64,000 nt of DNA, taken from contig CANJPZ010000011.1 of NCBI GenBank assembly GCA_947476325.1, positions 17,796-81,795 on the forward strand, in the 5' to 3' direction. A program made the translations under genes and the position numbers. Shown here one piece after another: positions 28,015 through 39,186 of the stretch. Below the pieces are notes generated by a model, which had not been told where the DNA came from, did no database searches, and was given only the letters and a program-made list of their open reading frames with translations. This DNA comes from Caulobacteraceae bacterium (GTDB taxonomy: Bacteria > Pseudomonadota > Alphaproteobacteria > Caulobacterales > Caulobacteraceae). Position 1 is the first letter of the stretch. Each line of letters starts with the position of its first letter.

Positions 28015-29490
28015 CTATTCGTGCAGGGCTTCTCCGTGCAGGGCTGCATCCAGGCCTTCGACTTCGGCTTCTTCCGAAACCTTGATGCCCACCGTGAACT
28101 TGCAGATGTAGAGGATCACGAGGGTGCCGATGCCCGACCAGACGATCGTGCTGGCGATGCCGATGGCTTGCTTGGCGACGCTGGCGCCTTCGCTGGCCGA
28201 ATTGATCGCCGTGGAGGCGAACACGCCGGTCAGAAGGGCGCCGATGATGCCGCCGACGCCGTGGACGCCGAAGCAGTCCAGGCTGTCGTCGTACTTCAGC
28301 AGCTTCTTCAGCCACACCGCCGAGGCGTAGCAGCCGGCGCCGGCGACAAGGCCGATGATCAGGGCGCCAGTCGGTTCAACGAAGCCGGAAGCCGGGGTGA
28401 TGGCCACCAGGCCGGCGACGGCGCCTGAGGCCAGACCCAGCATGCCGGGCTTCTTGCGTTCGAACCATTCGACGAGCATCCAGGCCAGCGCCGCAGCGGC
28501 CGTGGCCACCTGGGTGTTGAGCATGGCGGCCGAAGCGATGGCGTCAGCAGCCCATTCCGACCCGGCGTTGAAGCCGAACCAGCCAACCCACAGCAGGGAG
28601 GCGCCGATCATGGTCAGCACGAGGTTGTGCGGCGCCATGTTCTCCTGGCCGTAACCCTTGCGCTTGCCCAGAACCAGGGCGCACATCAGACCGGCGATGC
28701 CAGCGTTGATGTGAACCACGGTGCCGCCGGCGAAGTCCTTCACGCCCAGGCCGCCAAGGAAACCGCCGCCCCAGACCATGTGGCAGATCGGCGCGTAGAC
28801 GAGGATCGACCACAGAACCATGAACAGCAGCATGCCCGAGAACTTCATGCGCTCGGCGAAGGCGCCGGCGATGAGGGCGGGCGTGATGATGGCGAAGGTC
28901 ATCTGGTAGGTTACCCACAGCATTTCAGGCAGCTGCGGCGCGGCGGAATAGGCCGTGGTCGTCGTCACCCCGTGCAGGAACAACAGGTTGAAGCTGCCGA
29001 TGTACTTGTTGAGCTCATCGCTGTCGTTGACCCCGAAGCTCATGCCGTAGGAGACCACCATCCAGACGATCGTCACCACACAGGTGATGGCGAAGGACTG
29101 GGCGACGGTGGCGATTACGTTCTTGCGGCGAACCATGCCGCCGTAGAACAGCGCCAGACCCGGGATGGTCATCAGCAGGACAAGAGCGGTCGAGGTGAGG
29201 ATCCAGGCCGAAGCCCCCTGGTCGAGGGCCAGTTCCTTCTGGTGCTTCATGAGCACCGGTTTCGGCGCCTCGGGCGCAGCAGGCGCTGCTTCGGCGGGCG
29301 CCGCAGCAGGGGCCGCGGCGGCGTCAGCGGCCGGGGCCGGGGTTGCGGCAGCGGCCGGAGCCGGAGCTGCGGGGGCGGCGGGCGCGGGCGCCGGCTGGGC
29401 GAGCGCGGGTACGGCGCTGACAAGCGGCGCTCCCGCGATGGCGGCGGCGAGCATGAATCCCGCGAGCCTGTTGAAGCCAAGTATTTTCAT
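28015..29490 (-). CDS. amtB: Ammonium transporter
   Basis: 491 residues. A trimeric inner-membrane ammonium channel with eleven predicted helices. Family sequences include PGLALFYGGMVRRKNVIATVAQ, the FLHGVTTTT loop, GGTVVHINAGIAGLMCALVLGKRKGY (first pore His) and DDSLDCFGVHGVGGIIGALLTGVFA (second pore His). A cleavable signal peptide (1-31) is followed by an Ala/Pro-rich stretch (32-79) before the first helix. It lies 27 bases after glnK, the usual pairing in which GlnK blocks the channel when nitrogen is ample. Confidence 0.96.
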   Translation of the reverse strand: MKILGFNRLAGFMLAAAIAGAPLVSAVPALAQPAPAPAAPAAPAPAAAATPAPAADAAAAPAAAPAEAAPAAPEAPKPVLMKHQKELALDQGASAWILTSTALVLLMTIPGLALFYGGMVRRKNVIATVAQSFAITCVVTIVWMVVSYGMSFGVNDSDELNKYIGSFNLLFLHGVTTTTAYSAAPQLPEMLWVTYQMTFAIITPALIAGAFAERMKFSGMLLFMVLWSILVYAPICHMVWGGGFLGGLGVKDFAGGTVVHINAGIAGLMCALVLGKRKGYGQENMAPHNLVLTMIGASLLWVGWFGFNAGSEWAADAIASAAMLNTQVATAAAALAWMLVEWFERKKPGMLGLASGAVAGLVAITPASGFVEPTGALIIGLVAGAGCYASAVWLKKLLKYDDSLDCFGVHGVGGIIGALLTGVFASTAINSASEGASVAKQAIGIASTIVWSGIGTLVILYICKFTVGIKVSEEAEVEGLDAALHGEALHE

Positions 29491-29517
29491 AAGGTTGGTT
29501 CCCTTGTCCCGAGAATG

Positions 29518-30872
<1,355 letters not shown>

Positions 30873-30876
<4 letters not shown>

Positions 30877-32183
30877 GCGCGCGTGCGGCGCCCGAAACCG
30901 CCGGGCCCTTTGTTCCAGCGGTCATCGTCGGGGTCATTCTTGTCGGGTTTCTCGCCTTCATCGCCTACGTGGTTCTGAACACGTTTGAATCCGATTTCCG
31001 CAACGGCGACGACGGCGGGGCTCACGCCCTGTCGAAATCGGCGGTGGGTTATGCGGGTCTGGTCAGCCTGCTCAACGCTGCAGGCCGGCCAACAGTTGTC
31101 GCCAAGGGTGATCTGGGGACCGACGTCAATCGCACCGGCGGGGTGATGGTCCTGACCATCGATGGCGGCGATCCCCATACCCAGCTGGGCGATCTGCCGA
31201 CGACCCGCCGGTTTGGCGGACTGTTCCTCGAAGTCATGCCCAAATGGGAAACGGTTCCGGCCCTGCACAGAGGGTGGATCCGCAGGACGGGTGTTCGCCA
31301 GGTGGACGCCGACACCTGGATCGGGCCGCCCGACCGGCCTGCCCCCCCCACAAGGCCGGCGCCCAATGCGGCCAGGACTCCGGTCCTGCCCTATATGCCA
31401 AAAATTCTGCTGGGGCATGCCTCAGGCAAGGCGCGTCACACCCTGACCCTGATCCGGGCCGACGGACCGCCGGTTTCGATTCAGACGGGCGAGATCGAGA
31501 ACTTCCAGACCTTTGAGCGGGCGATCGGCTGGACGCCACTGATCGTCGACGAGACCGGCCACATGGTGCTGGGCTATATGGACGGGCAATCGGACTACGC
31601 CCTGTCCGAGCCGGACCTGTTCAACAATCACGGGATCGCTGACATAAACAACGCCAGGGCGGCCCTGTTTGTGATCGACGCCATGCCGTCGTCGGAGCGG
31701 TTGTTTTTCGACGTCACCCTGAACGGGTTCGAGCGCTCGCGCTCGATGCTCAAGCTGATGCTCCAGCCGCCGTTCCTGGCCGCCACCCTTTGCGCCCTTG
31801 CGGCGACCTTGTTGATGATCTGGCACGCCATGTACCGCTTCGGCGCCCCCCGCCGGATTGGCCGGGCCATGGCGCTGGGCAAACAGGCCCTGGCCGACAA
31901 TCAGGCTGGCCTTATCCGCATGGCGGGACGAGAGGCCAGGATGGGCGGCCGCTACGCCGACATCGTCCGCGGCCTGGCCGCCCGCGCCGTCAGCGCGCCC
32001 CGTGATCTGGCGGGGGACGCCCTCACTGTCTTTCTCGATCGCCTCGGCGCCAAGGGGCGAACCCGTGACACCCTGTCGGACCTGAAAGCTGTGGCCGATG
32101 GCGCCCGAACCCGAAGCGAATTGATGGATGCCGCCGCACGGTTGCACCGATGGAGACTGGAGATGACGCGTGAACCTCACTGA
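30873..32183 (+). CDS. DUF4350-domain membrane protein
   Basis: 436 residues from the ATG of the ATGA overlap; a second ATG six bases upstream is possible. A membrane helix lies at about 15-37. A periplasmic domain with [25 protein letters not shown] and [18 protein letters not shown] (a Rossmann-like DUF4350 core) follows. A second helix (about 300-320) leads into a cytoplasmic tail with [35 protein letters not shown]. The family is found beside MoxR and DUF58 genes; no enzyme activity is known. Confidence 0.78.
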
Positions 32184-33126
32184 CGCCCAGGGCCTGGCGG
32201 CCCGGATCCGTACGGAAATCGCCAAGGCGGTGGTCGGCCAGCACGACACCATCGATCTGATGCTGACCAGTCTGTTTGCCGGCGGCCATATCCTGCTGGA
32301 AGGCGCGCCTGGTACGGCCAAGACCTTCCTGGCGCAAAGCCTGGCGCGGACCCTGGGTCTGCATTTCGGCCGGATCCAGTTCACGCCGGACCTGATGCCG
32401 GGGGACATCCTCGGGGCGAACCTGTTCAACTTCCAGACCAGCCAGTTCATCCTGACCCGGGGTCCTATCTTCTGCGACCTGCTGCTGGCCGACGAGATCA
32501 ACCGTACGCCGCCCAAGACCCAGGCGGCCCTGCTGGAAGCCATGCAGGAGCGGCGAGTCACGCTGGACGGCAAGGTGCACGCCCTGCCGCCCCGCTTCAT
32601 GGTCGTCGCCACCCAGAACCCGCTCGAGCAACAGGGCACCTACCCCCTTCCCGAAGCCCAGCTCGACCGCTTCCTGTTCAAGCAGGTGCTGTCCTATCCG
32701 ACCGCCGAGGAGGAGCGCCTGATCGTCGCCACCCACGGTCAGCGGACCGGCACCCCCGATCCGGCCGAACTGGGTGTTGAAACCGTGGCCGATGCGGCCG
32801 CCATCGAGCAGATCGTTGATCTGGTCGCAACCATCCGCCTGGCGGACGAGATCGTCGACTATGTTGTGCGGCTGGCCAGGGCCACGCGGGAGACCGCCGA
32901 CCTTGAAAGCGGCGTGTCGCCGCGCGGCGGGGCCATGCTGGCGACCGCCGCCCGCGCCCGCGCCGTGCTGGAGGGCCGCGACTATGTGATCCCGGACGAC
33001 GTCAAGGCCCTGGCCCTGCCGGCCATGCGCCACCGCGTCGTCCTGTCACCGGCCGCCGAGGTCGAGGCCCGCACCGCCGACCAGGTGATAGCCGCCATCG
33101 TGGACGCCACCGAGGCGCCGCGCTGA
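32170..33126 (+). CDS. MoxR-family AAA+ ATPase
   Basis: 318 residues from a GTG inside the previous gene (14-base overlap). Walker A GAPGTAKT (45-52), Walker [10 protein letters not shown] (Asp108, Glu109), sensor [22 protein letters not shown] and the C-terminal lid [16 protein letters not shown] are complete. MoxR ATPases act as chaperones that activate or insert cofactors into VWA-type partner proteins, here probably the DUF58 protein encoded next. Cytoplasmic, membrane-associated through partners. Confidence 0.95.
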   Translation: MNLTDAQGLAARIRTEIAKAVVGQHDTIDLMLTSLFAGGHILLEGAPGTAKTFLAQSLARTLGLHFGRIQFTPDLMPGDILGANLFNFQTSQFILTRGPIFCDLLLADEINRTPPKTQAALLEAMQERRVTLDGKVHALPPRFMVVATQNPLEQQGTYPLPEAQLDRFLFKQVLSYPTAEEERLIVATHGQRTGTPDPAELGVETVADAAAIEQIVDLVATIRLADEIVDYVVRLARATRETADLESGVSPRGGAMLATAARARAVLEGRDYVIPDDVKALALPAMRHRVVLSPAAEVEARTADQVIAAIVDATEAPR

Positions 33127-34439
33127 TGATCTATCCGACCCGCTTTGCGGTCCTGCTCGTCGCGGTCGGCGCGGCCCTGGGCGTGCTGCTGGCCCTGACG
33201 CGTGAGGCGCTGTGGACGGCGGGTCTGGTGTGGATTGCGGCGGCAGCCTTGCTGATGCTTGTCGACGCCGTCCTTACTGCTTCAGGGCGTGCGCTGACGG
33301 TCCGGATCACGACGCCGGCCGGGCTTCATATGGGCCGCGGCGGGGAGGTGCGGATCGACGCCGGATTTGCCGGCCGAACCCAGCCGCGCAACATCGACAT
33401 CGCCATCGAGACCAACGAAAAGTTCGCGCTTTCGCAGGATCGCGGCGTCGCCCGGGTGGCGGGCGGAGGGGCCGCTGTCCTGTTCCCGGTCGAGCCCCTG
33501 CGGCGTGGCATGGGCGTGCTCAGCGGTGTCTGGCTGCGCTGGCGCGGTCCGCTCGGCCTGGTGTGGCGCCAGCGCAGCCTGCGCCCGGCTCGCGATATCC
33601 CGATTATCCCCAACATCGCAGGCGTCCGCGACGAGGCGATCCGGCTGTTTTCACGACAGGCCAGTTTCGGCGTCAAGATTCAGCGCGACACCGGCGAAGG
33701 CTCGGAATTCCACGCCCTGCGGGATTTCCAGCCCGGCATGGACGTGCGCGCCGTGGACTGGAAACAGTCCGCGCGTCACTCGCGGCTGCTCGCCAAGGAG
33801 CACCACACCGAGCGCAACCACCACATAATCTTCGCCATCGATTCTGGCCGCGCCATGAGCGAGCCGCTGCTGGGTCTGCCGCGCCTGGATCGGGCGCTGA
33901 ACGCGGCTCTGCTGCTGGCCTTTGTATCGCTCAAGCTCGGCGACCGGGCCGGGCTGTTCGCATTTGATTCCAGGGTGCAGGTGGCCAGCGGGGTTGTTTC
34001 GGGCGTGCGCGGCTTTTCCGCCCTGCAGCACCTTGCCGCCAGCATCGACTACTCCACCGAAGAGACCAATTTTACGCTTGGTCTGACTGACCTGGGTGGA
34101 CGGCTGGAGCGCCGGTCGCTGATAGTCATCTTTACGGATTTCCCCGATTCGATCAGCGCCGAGATGATGATCGAGAATGTCGGCCGCCTGCTGAAGCGCC
34201 ATCTGGTTCTGTTTGTCGCCATGCGTGATGTGGACCTTGAAGGCCTTGCCCGGGCGGAGCCCCGGACGCCCGAGGATGTCTCGCGCGCGGTGACCGCAGG
34301 CGCCCTGTTGCGGGAGCGGTACCTGGTGCTGCACCGTTTGAGGCGTATCGGCGTCGAAGTGCTCGAAGCGCCGCTTGACGCGATCGGTCCTGAACTGGTC
34401 AGCGCTTATCTGGCGCTCAAGCAGAGGAACGTGTTGTGA
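33126..34439 (+). CDS. DUF58-domain (VWA-like) protein
   Basis: 437 residues. Two N-terminal membrane helices (about 5-45). A beta-rich domain follows, then the DUF58 signature FHALRDFQPGMDVRAVDWKQSARHSRLLAK-type segment (residues about 196-226, key Arg/Asp/Trp). Next comes a VWA-like fold with HHIIFAIDSGRAMSEP, which resembles a metal-ion adhesion site DxSxS in degraded form (DSGRAMS). It is the expected client of the MoxR ATPase. ATG overlaps the MoxR stop by one base. Confidence 0.9.
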   Translation: MIYPTRFAVLLVAVGAALGVLLALTREALWTAGLVWIAAAALLMLVDAVLTASGRALTVRITTPAGLHMGRGGEVRIDAGFAGRTQPRNIDIAIETNEKFALSQDRGVARVAGGGAAVLFPVEPLRRGMGVLSGVWLRWRGPLGLVWRQRSLRPARDIPIIPNIAGVRDEAIRLFSRQASFGVKIQRDTGEGSEFHALRDFQPGMDVRAVDWKQSARHSRLLAKEHHTERNHHIIFAIDSGRAMSEPLLGLPRLDRALNAALLLAFVSLKLGDRAGLFAFDSRVQVASGVVSGVRGFSALQHLAASIDYSTEETNFTLGLTDLGGRLERRSLIVIFTDFPDSISAEMMIENVGRLLKRHLVLFVAMRDVDLEGLARAEPRTPEDVSRAVTAGALLRERYLVLHRLRRIGVEVLEAPLDAIGPELVSAYLALKQRNVL

Positions 34440-35434
34440 GCGGGGCCCTGCGCAGCGAACGGTTCCGCGCCGAGCGCGAGGAGGACTGGCGCGCGCTCGA
34501 CCGGCTGCTCAAGAAAATCGAAACCCGTTCGGTCCGGGGTCTGACCGATGACGAACTGCTGGCCCTGCCAGTGCTGTACCGTTCGGCCATGTCGGCCCTG
34601 GCCAGCGCGCGGGCTACTTCGCTGGATCTGGCCCTGACCCGGTATCTGGAGAGCCTGTGTTCCCGGGCCTATTATTTCGTCTATGGGGTTCGCGCCCGGC
34701 CGCTGGAGCGTCTGACGGATTTTTTGTCGCGGCAGCTGCCAGCCCAGATCAGGTCGATGTGGCGCGAGACCCTGCTGTCCGCGGCGCTGTTCACCATCGG
34801 CGCCGTAATCGCCTACATCCTGGTGATGGGCGATCCGGACTGGTTCTATTCGTTCATGGGCCGCCAGTTGTCGGATGGCCGTGATCCTTCGGCGACAGCC
34901 GAGTTTCTGCGCAACACCCTCTATGACGGCGGCAAGGACGATGGGCTGGGCGCCCTGGCCTCGTTCCTGTTCACCCACAACGCCCAGATCGCCCTGTGGT
35001 CCTTCGCGCTCGGGTTCGCCCTTTGTCTGCCAACGGCGTTCCTGATCACCAGCAATGGCTGCATGCTGGGCGCGTTCCTGGCTGTCTTCGTCAGCAAGGG
35101 CCTCGGGTTTGAGGTTGGCGGGTGGCTGGCGATCCACGGGGTGACCGAGATCTTCGCCATCATCCTGGCGGGGGCCGCCGGATTCCGCATCGGCTGGAGG
35201 GTCGGGTTTCCAGGTGCGGTTTCGCGGCTCGACGCGATGGTCGCGGCGGGTCGCAGGGGGGCCATCGTCATGGGTGGCGTTGTGTTGATGCTGGCCTGCG
35301 CCGGCCTGCTTGAGGGCTTTGGCCGTCAGCTGATCAAGAACGATCTGGCGCGCTACGGTGTCGCCGCCGCGACCGCCATTTTTTGGGGCGTCTATTTCTA
35401 TTTCCCGCGCAGGCAGGCCCTCCGTGGCGGATAA
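34436..35434 (+). CDS. SpoIIM-like stage II sporulation M family membrane protein
   Basis: 332 residues from a GTG overlapping the previous stop. A cytoplasmic helical N-terminus (about 1-105) is followed by five to six membrane helices with the family motif LFTHNAQIALWSFALGFALCLPTAFLI and HGVTEIFAIILAGAAGFRIGW. In non-sporulating bacteria this family accompanies MoxR and RDD genes; its job is unknown and not sporulation. Confidence 0.88.
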   Translation: MSGALRSERFRAEREEDWRALDRLLKKIETRSVRGLTDDELLALPVLYRSAMSALASARATSLDLALTRYLESLCSRAYYFVYGVRARPLERLTDFLSRQLPAQIRSMWRETLLSAALFTIGAVIAYILVMGDPDWFYSFMGRQLSDGRDPSATAEFLRNTLYDGGKDDGLGALASFLFTHNAQIALWSFALGFALCLPTAFLITSNGCMLGAFLAVFVSKGLGFEVGGWLAIHGVTEIFAIILAGAAGFRIGWRVGFPGAVSRLDAMVAAGRRGAIVMGGVVLMLACAGLLEGFGRQLIKNDLARYGVAAATAIFWGVYFYFPRRQALRGG

Positions 35435-36317
35435 GACGAAAACGCCAAAGGTTCCTGCCGGGTTGAAACGCACCCTGATCACCCCGGAAGGGGTCGACCT
35501 CGGCGTCGAGCTTGCCCCCCTGACGGCGCGCTTCGGCGCGCTTGTGCTCGATATGACCCTGTTGCTGGTCGGACTGTTCGTCTTTCAACTGCTGATCAAT
35601 CTGGTGTTCTGGGCCACCTCGGAAAAACAGCCACCAGAGCTGGTCACCATCATCTGGTTTCTGGTGTCCTTTATCGCGCGCAACAGCTGGTTCATCTTCT
35701 GGGAAATGCGGCCCGCGGCGGCGACGCCTGGCAAACGGATCATGAAGATTCGCGTGGCCATGCGGAACGGCGGCAGTCTGACAGCTGACGCGGTGTTCGC
35801 CCGCAATGTCACCCGAGAGCTGGAGATGTTTCTGCCCCTGTCGGCCCTGGCTGGCGGCGCGGCGGCGGCGAGCGGATCCCTGGGCGGATGGATGGCTCTG
35901 GCCATGGTCGTTTGGACCTTTGTCTTTTCGCTGATCCCGCTGTTCAACCGCGACAAACTTCGAGCCGGGGATCTGATCGCGGGGACCTGGGTTGTCATGG
36001 CCCCGCGCGAGACCTTGCAGCCGGATCTGGCTCGCGACGCCGGCCACGGCGGGCTGGTCTTTACCCAGGCCCAGATCGACGCCTACGGGGTTATGGAGCT
36101 GCAGGTGCTGGAAGACGTGCTGCGGCGCATGGACCGCCAGGTGGTCAAGGACGTCGCCGCCCGCATTCGCGAAAAGATTGGCTGGATAACAGGCGCCGAT
36201 GAAACAGACGCTGTCTTCCTGAAGGCCTATTACGCAGCCCTGCGCGAGCGCCTCGAAAAGCGGTTGCTGTTCGGCCACCGCCGCAAGGACAAGCACGACA
36301 TCAGCGGCCTCAAGTAG
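35424..36317 (+). CDS. RDD-family membrane protein
   Basis: 297 residues from the GTG at VADKTKTPK; longer in-frame starts would lie fully inside the upstream gene. The RDD motif segment is APLTARFGALVLDMTLLLVGLF (Arg, Asp), with ATPGKRIMKIRVAMRNGG and LIPLFNRDKLRAGDLIAGTWVV marking the conserved loops. Three to four membrane helices and a cytoplasmic tail of about 90 residues rich in Arg and Glu follow. It ends the six-gene operon and overlaps the convergent DUF1365 gene by eight bases. Confidence 0.88.
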   Translation: MADKTKTPKVPAGLKRTLITPEGVDLGVELAPLTARFGALVLDMTLLLVGLFVFQLLINLVFWATSEKQPPELVTIIWFLVSFIARNSWFIFWEMRPAAATPGKRIMKIRVAMRNGGSLTADAVFARNVTRELEMFLPLSALAGGAAAASGSLGGWMALAMVVWTFVFSLIPLFNRDKLRAGDLIAGTWVVMAPRETLQPDLARDAGHGGLVFTQAQIDAYGVMELQVLEDVLRRMDRQVVKDVAARIREKIGWITGADETDAVFLKAYYAALRERLEKRLLFGHRRKDKHDISGLK

Positions 36318-37071
36318 ACAGAGGCGCGGCCTCAGACGGCTGGTCTGCCGGCGGCGAGCGGTACTTGATCCCCTTGAGCCAGATCCGCAGCGCCTCCCAG
36401 TGAATCCCTGCCACCACCTTGAGCGTCAGGAGGGGATGGGCCAGCCAGGCCAGGAGTAGTTCACGGTCGTTGAAATCGCGTCGTTCACCGGCAAAACCGG
36501 CAGTCAGCCACAGCGCGCCCTCGCGCTTCATGTGGATCGCCAGGTTGAATCGCTCGCCCGGTTCAGCCAGCTGAAAATCGTAACTGTAGTCCATGTCCAT
36601 GAAGGGCGAGACGTACATCCGCTTGTCGGCATGCTGGGCGATGAGGGGACTGTTCGTGGCCGGCAGGACGTAGAAGCATCGCCCGCCGATGGTGTTGTTG
36701 ACCTCATGAACCACTGCCGAAAGTGATCCAGCTTCATCGTGCACGAAGTAGTGGGTGATCGGGTTGAACACAAAACCCAGCACCCGCGGCATGCACATGA
36801 CCCGCACCGGTCCTCCGGCGCCAAGACCGGCGGCGGTCGCCCGGTCCGAGATGTGTTCCTTCAGGGCGTGGGAGGAGCCATCGCCGTGATCCCTTTCATG
36901 AAGCGACAGCAAGGCGCGGCGGTTGAATCCGAACAGGCGGCATTTCTGCGAGAGAGCCTCTGCCTCGTCGAGATCGATATAGAGCTGGAAGACGCGGTAG
37001 CGCAGGAAATGCGCCCTCGGCAGCAGCCGGCGGTGGGAGACCAGGCCGCGGTAGAGGGCGCTGGCTGTCAT
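36310..37071 (-). CDS. DUF1365-domain protein
   Basis: 253 residues. It starts MTASALYRGLVSHRRLLPRAHFLRYRVF (residues 1-28), the family start. Further family features are the VLGFVFNPITHYFVHDE, AVVHEVNNTIGGRCFYV and FHMDMDYSYDF-like (PFMDMDYSYDF) blocks. DUF1365 proteins almost always sit beside an FAD-dependent oxidoreductase and a cyclopropane-synthase-like methyltransferase, as here, and are linked to modification of unsaturated fatty acyl chains. The reaction is unproven. ATG overlaps the upstream stop, so it is co-transcribed with the oxidoreductase. Confidence 0.9.
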   Translation of the reverse strand: MTASALYRGLVSHRRLLPRAHFLRYRVFQLYIDLDEAEALSQKCRLFGFNRRALLSLHERDHGDGSSHALKEHISDRATAAGLGAGGPVRVMCMPRVLGFVFNPITHYFVHDEAGSLSAVVHEVNNTIGGRCFYVLPATNSPLIAQHADKRMYVSPFMDMDYSYDFQLAEPGERFNLAIHMKREGALWLTAGFAGERRDFNDRELLLAWLAHPLLTLKVVAGIHWEALRIWLKGIKYRSPPADQPSEAAPLST

Positions 37072-38402
37072 GCAAGGATCCTTTGCCGGGACGGCAGGGG
37101 AATGCGTCCCGATTCGTCCCTGACCGACCAGGGACGGCGCAGACCGCCCAACTGTTCGGCGACGGCAAGGCCGGACTGGATGCCGTCTTCGTGGAAGCCA
37201 TGACCGAAATAGGCGCCGCAATACCAGGTGTTGCGCGCGCCCTGCAGGGACCAAAGCTTGTCCTGCGCGGCCAGGGCAGCGCCGTCGAACAGCGGATGGT
37301 CGTAGGTCTGGCGCGTGACCTCGCCCTTCAGGTCCAGGCGCCCTGGCGGGTTCAGGGTGACGAACAGATCGGTTTTGGTCTCCAGAGGCTGAAGCAGGTT
37401 CATCCAGTAACTCACCGTGGCTTCGGAATGATCGCCCGTGTGGCCCAGATAGTTCCAGCTGGACCACCAGTTGCGCTTCTTCGGCATCATAACCGGGTCA
37501 GCGTGCAGAACCGCTACATTCCGCGTGTAGGAAAAAGCGCCCAGGAGGGATGACTCAGCTTCGTCAGCGTCGCTGAGCATGGCGAGCGCCTGGTCCGCAT
37601 GGGCGGCGATGACGACGTGATCGAAGATGTCTTCGGCGCCGGTTGTGTCGCGAATGCGGACCTTGCCGCCATCCCGGCTGATGGCCGCCGCGCCGGCGCC
37701 GGTGCGGATTTCACCGGCAAAGCCCCTGGCGATTGTCTGGACATAGGCCCGGCTGCCGCCGGTGACCGTGCGCCAGCTTGGCCGGTCGGAAAAGCTCATC
37801 AGGCCGTGGCTGTCACAGAAGGCGATAAAAGCGGCGGCCGGGTAGTCGCGAATCTCGTGGATCGTGCACGACCAGATCGCCGCGGCCTGGGGCAGCAAAT
37901 GATCTTCCTGGAACTCCCGGCCATAACCGCAGCGATTCAGGAACTCGCCCAGGCTCAGGCCTTCATTGGCCATGCGGCGCATGGCGTCCGGGCCGGTGAG
38001 ATAAAAGCGGACGACTTCGCGGATCACCGTCCAGAACCTTGGGTTTACCAGGATACGAGGGTCCCTGAGATAGGACGCGACGCTGTTGGACGAATATTCA
38101 AAGGCGCCGGAATCGAGGCTGACCCCAAAACTCATGTCTGATGCTGATGTTGATACATCGAGGTGGCGGAAGAACGCCGTCAGGTTGGGATAGGTGCGTT
38201 CATTATAGACGATGAAGCCGGTGTCGACCGGGATGGTCTGGCCGTCCACCCTGGCGTCAAACGTGTGCGAGTGACCTCCGAGGCGGGCATCCTTTTCATA
38301 GATCGTGACCTCGTGGCCCTGCGCCAGAAGCCAGGCTGCGGACAGGCCGGAAATACCAGAGCCGACGACAGCAATACGAAGGGGCGAAGGGCGGGACGAC
38401 AT
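37068..38402 (-). CDS. FAD-dependent amine-oxidase-like oxidoreductase
   Basis: 444 residues. The start MSSRPSPLRIAVVGSGISGLS places the dinucleotide fold IAVVGSGISGLSAAWLLAQG at the N-terminus. IYEKDARLGGHSHTF and GGSRAYVQTIARGF belong to the FAD-binding amine oxidase/phytoene desaturase superfamily. In RpoE regulons of Rhodobacter such proteins act on membrane fatty acids (desaturase or oxygenase step). The exact reaction here is inference. Transcription starts at a TGATCC-N18-TAGTT promoter about 35-60 bases upstream, shared back to back with the sigma gene. Confidence 0.88.
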   Translation of the reverse strand: MSSRPSPLRIAVVGSGISGLSAAWLLAQGHEVTIYEKDARLGGHSHTFDARVDGQTIPVDTGFIVYNERTYPNLTAFFRHLDVSTSASDMSFGVSLDSGAFEYSSNSVASYLRDPRILVNPRFWTVIREVVRFYLTGPDAMRRMANEGLSLGEFLNRCGYGREFQEDHLLPQAAAIWSCTIHEIRDYPAAAFIAFCDSHGLMSFSDRPSWRTVTGGSRAYVQTIARGFAGEIRTGAGAAAISRDGGKVRIRDTTGAEDIFDHVVIAAHADQALAMLSDADEAESSLLGAFSYTRNVAVLHADPVMMPKKRNWWSSWNYLGHTGDHSEATVSYWMNLLQPLETKTDLFVTLNPPGRLDLKGEVTRQTYDHPLFDGAALAAQDKLWSLQGARNTWYCGAYFGHGFHEDGIQSGLAVAEQLGGLRRPWSVRDESGRIPLPSRQRILA

Positions 38403-38434
38403 ATGGAACTCTCGAACTGGCAATCGGTTGTTAG

Positions 38435-38463
38435 AACTACGCGCCGGGTTGGGGTATGGATCA
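38435..38463 (-). promoter_or_regulatory. RpoE/ChrR-type ECF promoter for the FAD/DUF1365 unit
   Basis: On the minus strand TGATCC (38463-38458), exactly 18 bases, then TAGTT (38439-38435). This fits the -35 TGATCC and TA-rich -10 of RpoE (ECF11) promoters in Rhodobacter and Caulobacter. It reads toward the oxidoreductase start at 38402. Confidence 0.75.
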
Positions 38464-38479
38464 CCTGCTATTCCGCCGG

Positions 38480-38508
38480 TGATCCAGTGAGGCCTTCGAT
38501 GCGTATTG
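38480..38508 (+). promoter_or_regulatory. RpoE/ChrR-type ECF promoter for the sigma/anti-sigma unit
   Basis: TGATCC (38480-38485), exactly 18 bases, then TATTG (38504-38508), reading toward the sigma factor start at 38620. It implies autoregulation. The -35 boxes of the two divergent promoters are only 16 bases apart. Confidence 0.75.
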
Positions 38509-38619
38509 CCTGTCATGAACGCACTGGCCTCACTTCCCGCTCATCAAGCCTCGGCGATTTTTTACTCGCCGCAGCGCCGGGTCCGGCCTGCGCGCCATGC
38601 CTTTGAAGGACTGTCCGTG

Positions 38620-39186
38620 ATGCCCGTCAGGCCGTCTGAGGAAGACGTCGACACCGCAGGACTGATGGCGCTGATCGCATCAAGTCAGGATCGCTCTGCG
38701 TTCCGCACGCTCTTCATGATCTTCGCGCCTCGTGTAAAGACCTACCTCATCCGCCATGGCGCGCCGGCCGAAAAGGCTGAGGAGCTGGCGCAAGAGACCA
38801 TGCTGACGCTCTGGCGGAAGGCGACCTACTTCGATCCCCAAAGAGCCAGCGTTGGCGCCTGGGTGTTCACGATAGCCCGGAATCTTCGCATCGATTCACT
38901 GCGCCGCGAGCGCTCTGCGGTAGCCTACGCCCTGACCGTGCATGAGCCTGAAGCCTCCACGGTCACGCCGCAAACCGAAAGCGAGATCGCCCAGACCCAG
39001 GTGCGTCTGCGCTCGGCGATTTCGACCCTGCCGCCCGAACAGCTGGAAGTCGTTCAGTTGTCCTTTTTTGAAGACAAGCCCCATGCCGAAATCGCGCAAC
39101 AGCTTTCCCTGCCGCTGGGCACGGTGAAGTCGCGCCTGCGTCTTGCCCTGGCAAGATTGCGCGGCCTGGTGGGAGACCTCGCATGA
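38620..39186 (+). CDS. rpoE: ECF sigma factor, RpoE (ECF11) type
   Basis: 188 residues from MPVRPSEEDVD with AAGGA upstream; an earlier in-frame ATG adds 38 poorly structured residues and would start at the promoter -10. Region 2 is FAPRVKTYLIRHGAPAEKAEELAQETMLTLW with FDPQRASVGAWVFTIARNLRIDSLRRER. Region 4 is LPPEQLEVVQLSFFEDKPHAEIAQQL and LPLGTVKSRLRLALARLR. Its partner ChrR gene overlaps by four bases, which identifies it as the singlet-oxygen and peroxide-responsive RpoE group. It should drive the two TGATCC promoters next to it. Confidence 0.93.
   Translation: MPVRPSEEDVDTAGLMALIASSQDRSAFRTLFMIFAPRVKTYLIRHGAPAEKAEELAQETMLTLWRKATYFDPQRASVGAWVFTIARNLRIDSLRRERSAVAYALTVHEPEASTVTPQTESEIAQTQVRLRSAISTLPPEQLEVVQLSFFEDKPHAEIAQQLSLPLGTVKSRLRLALARLRGLVGDLA

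Noticed and set aside
37072..37467. N-terminal extension of the DUF1365 protein by 132 residues
   Set aside because: That stretch is out of frame with the overlapping oxidoreductase, which is conserved there; the family start is at MTASALYRG.
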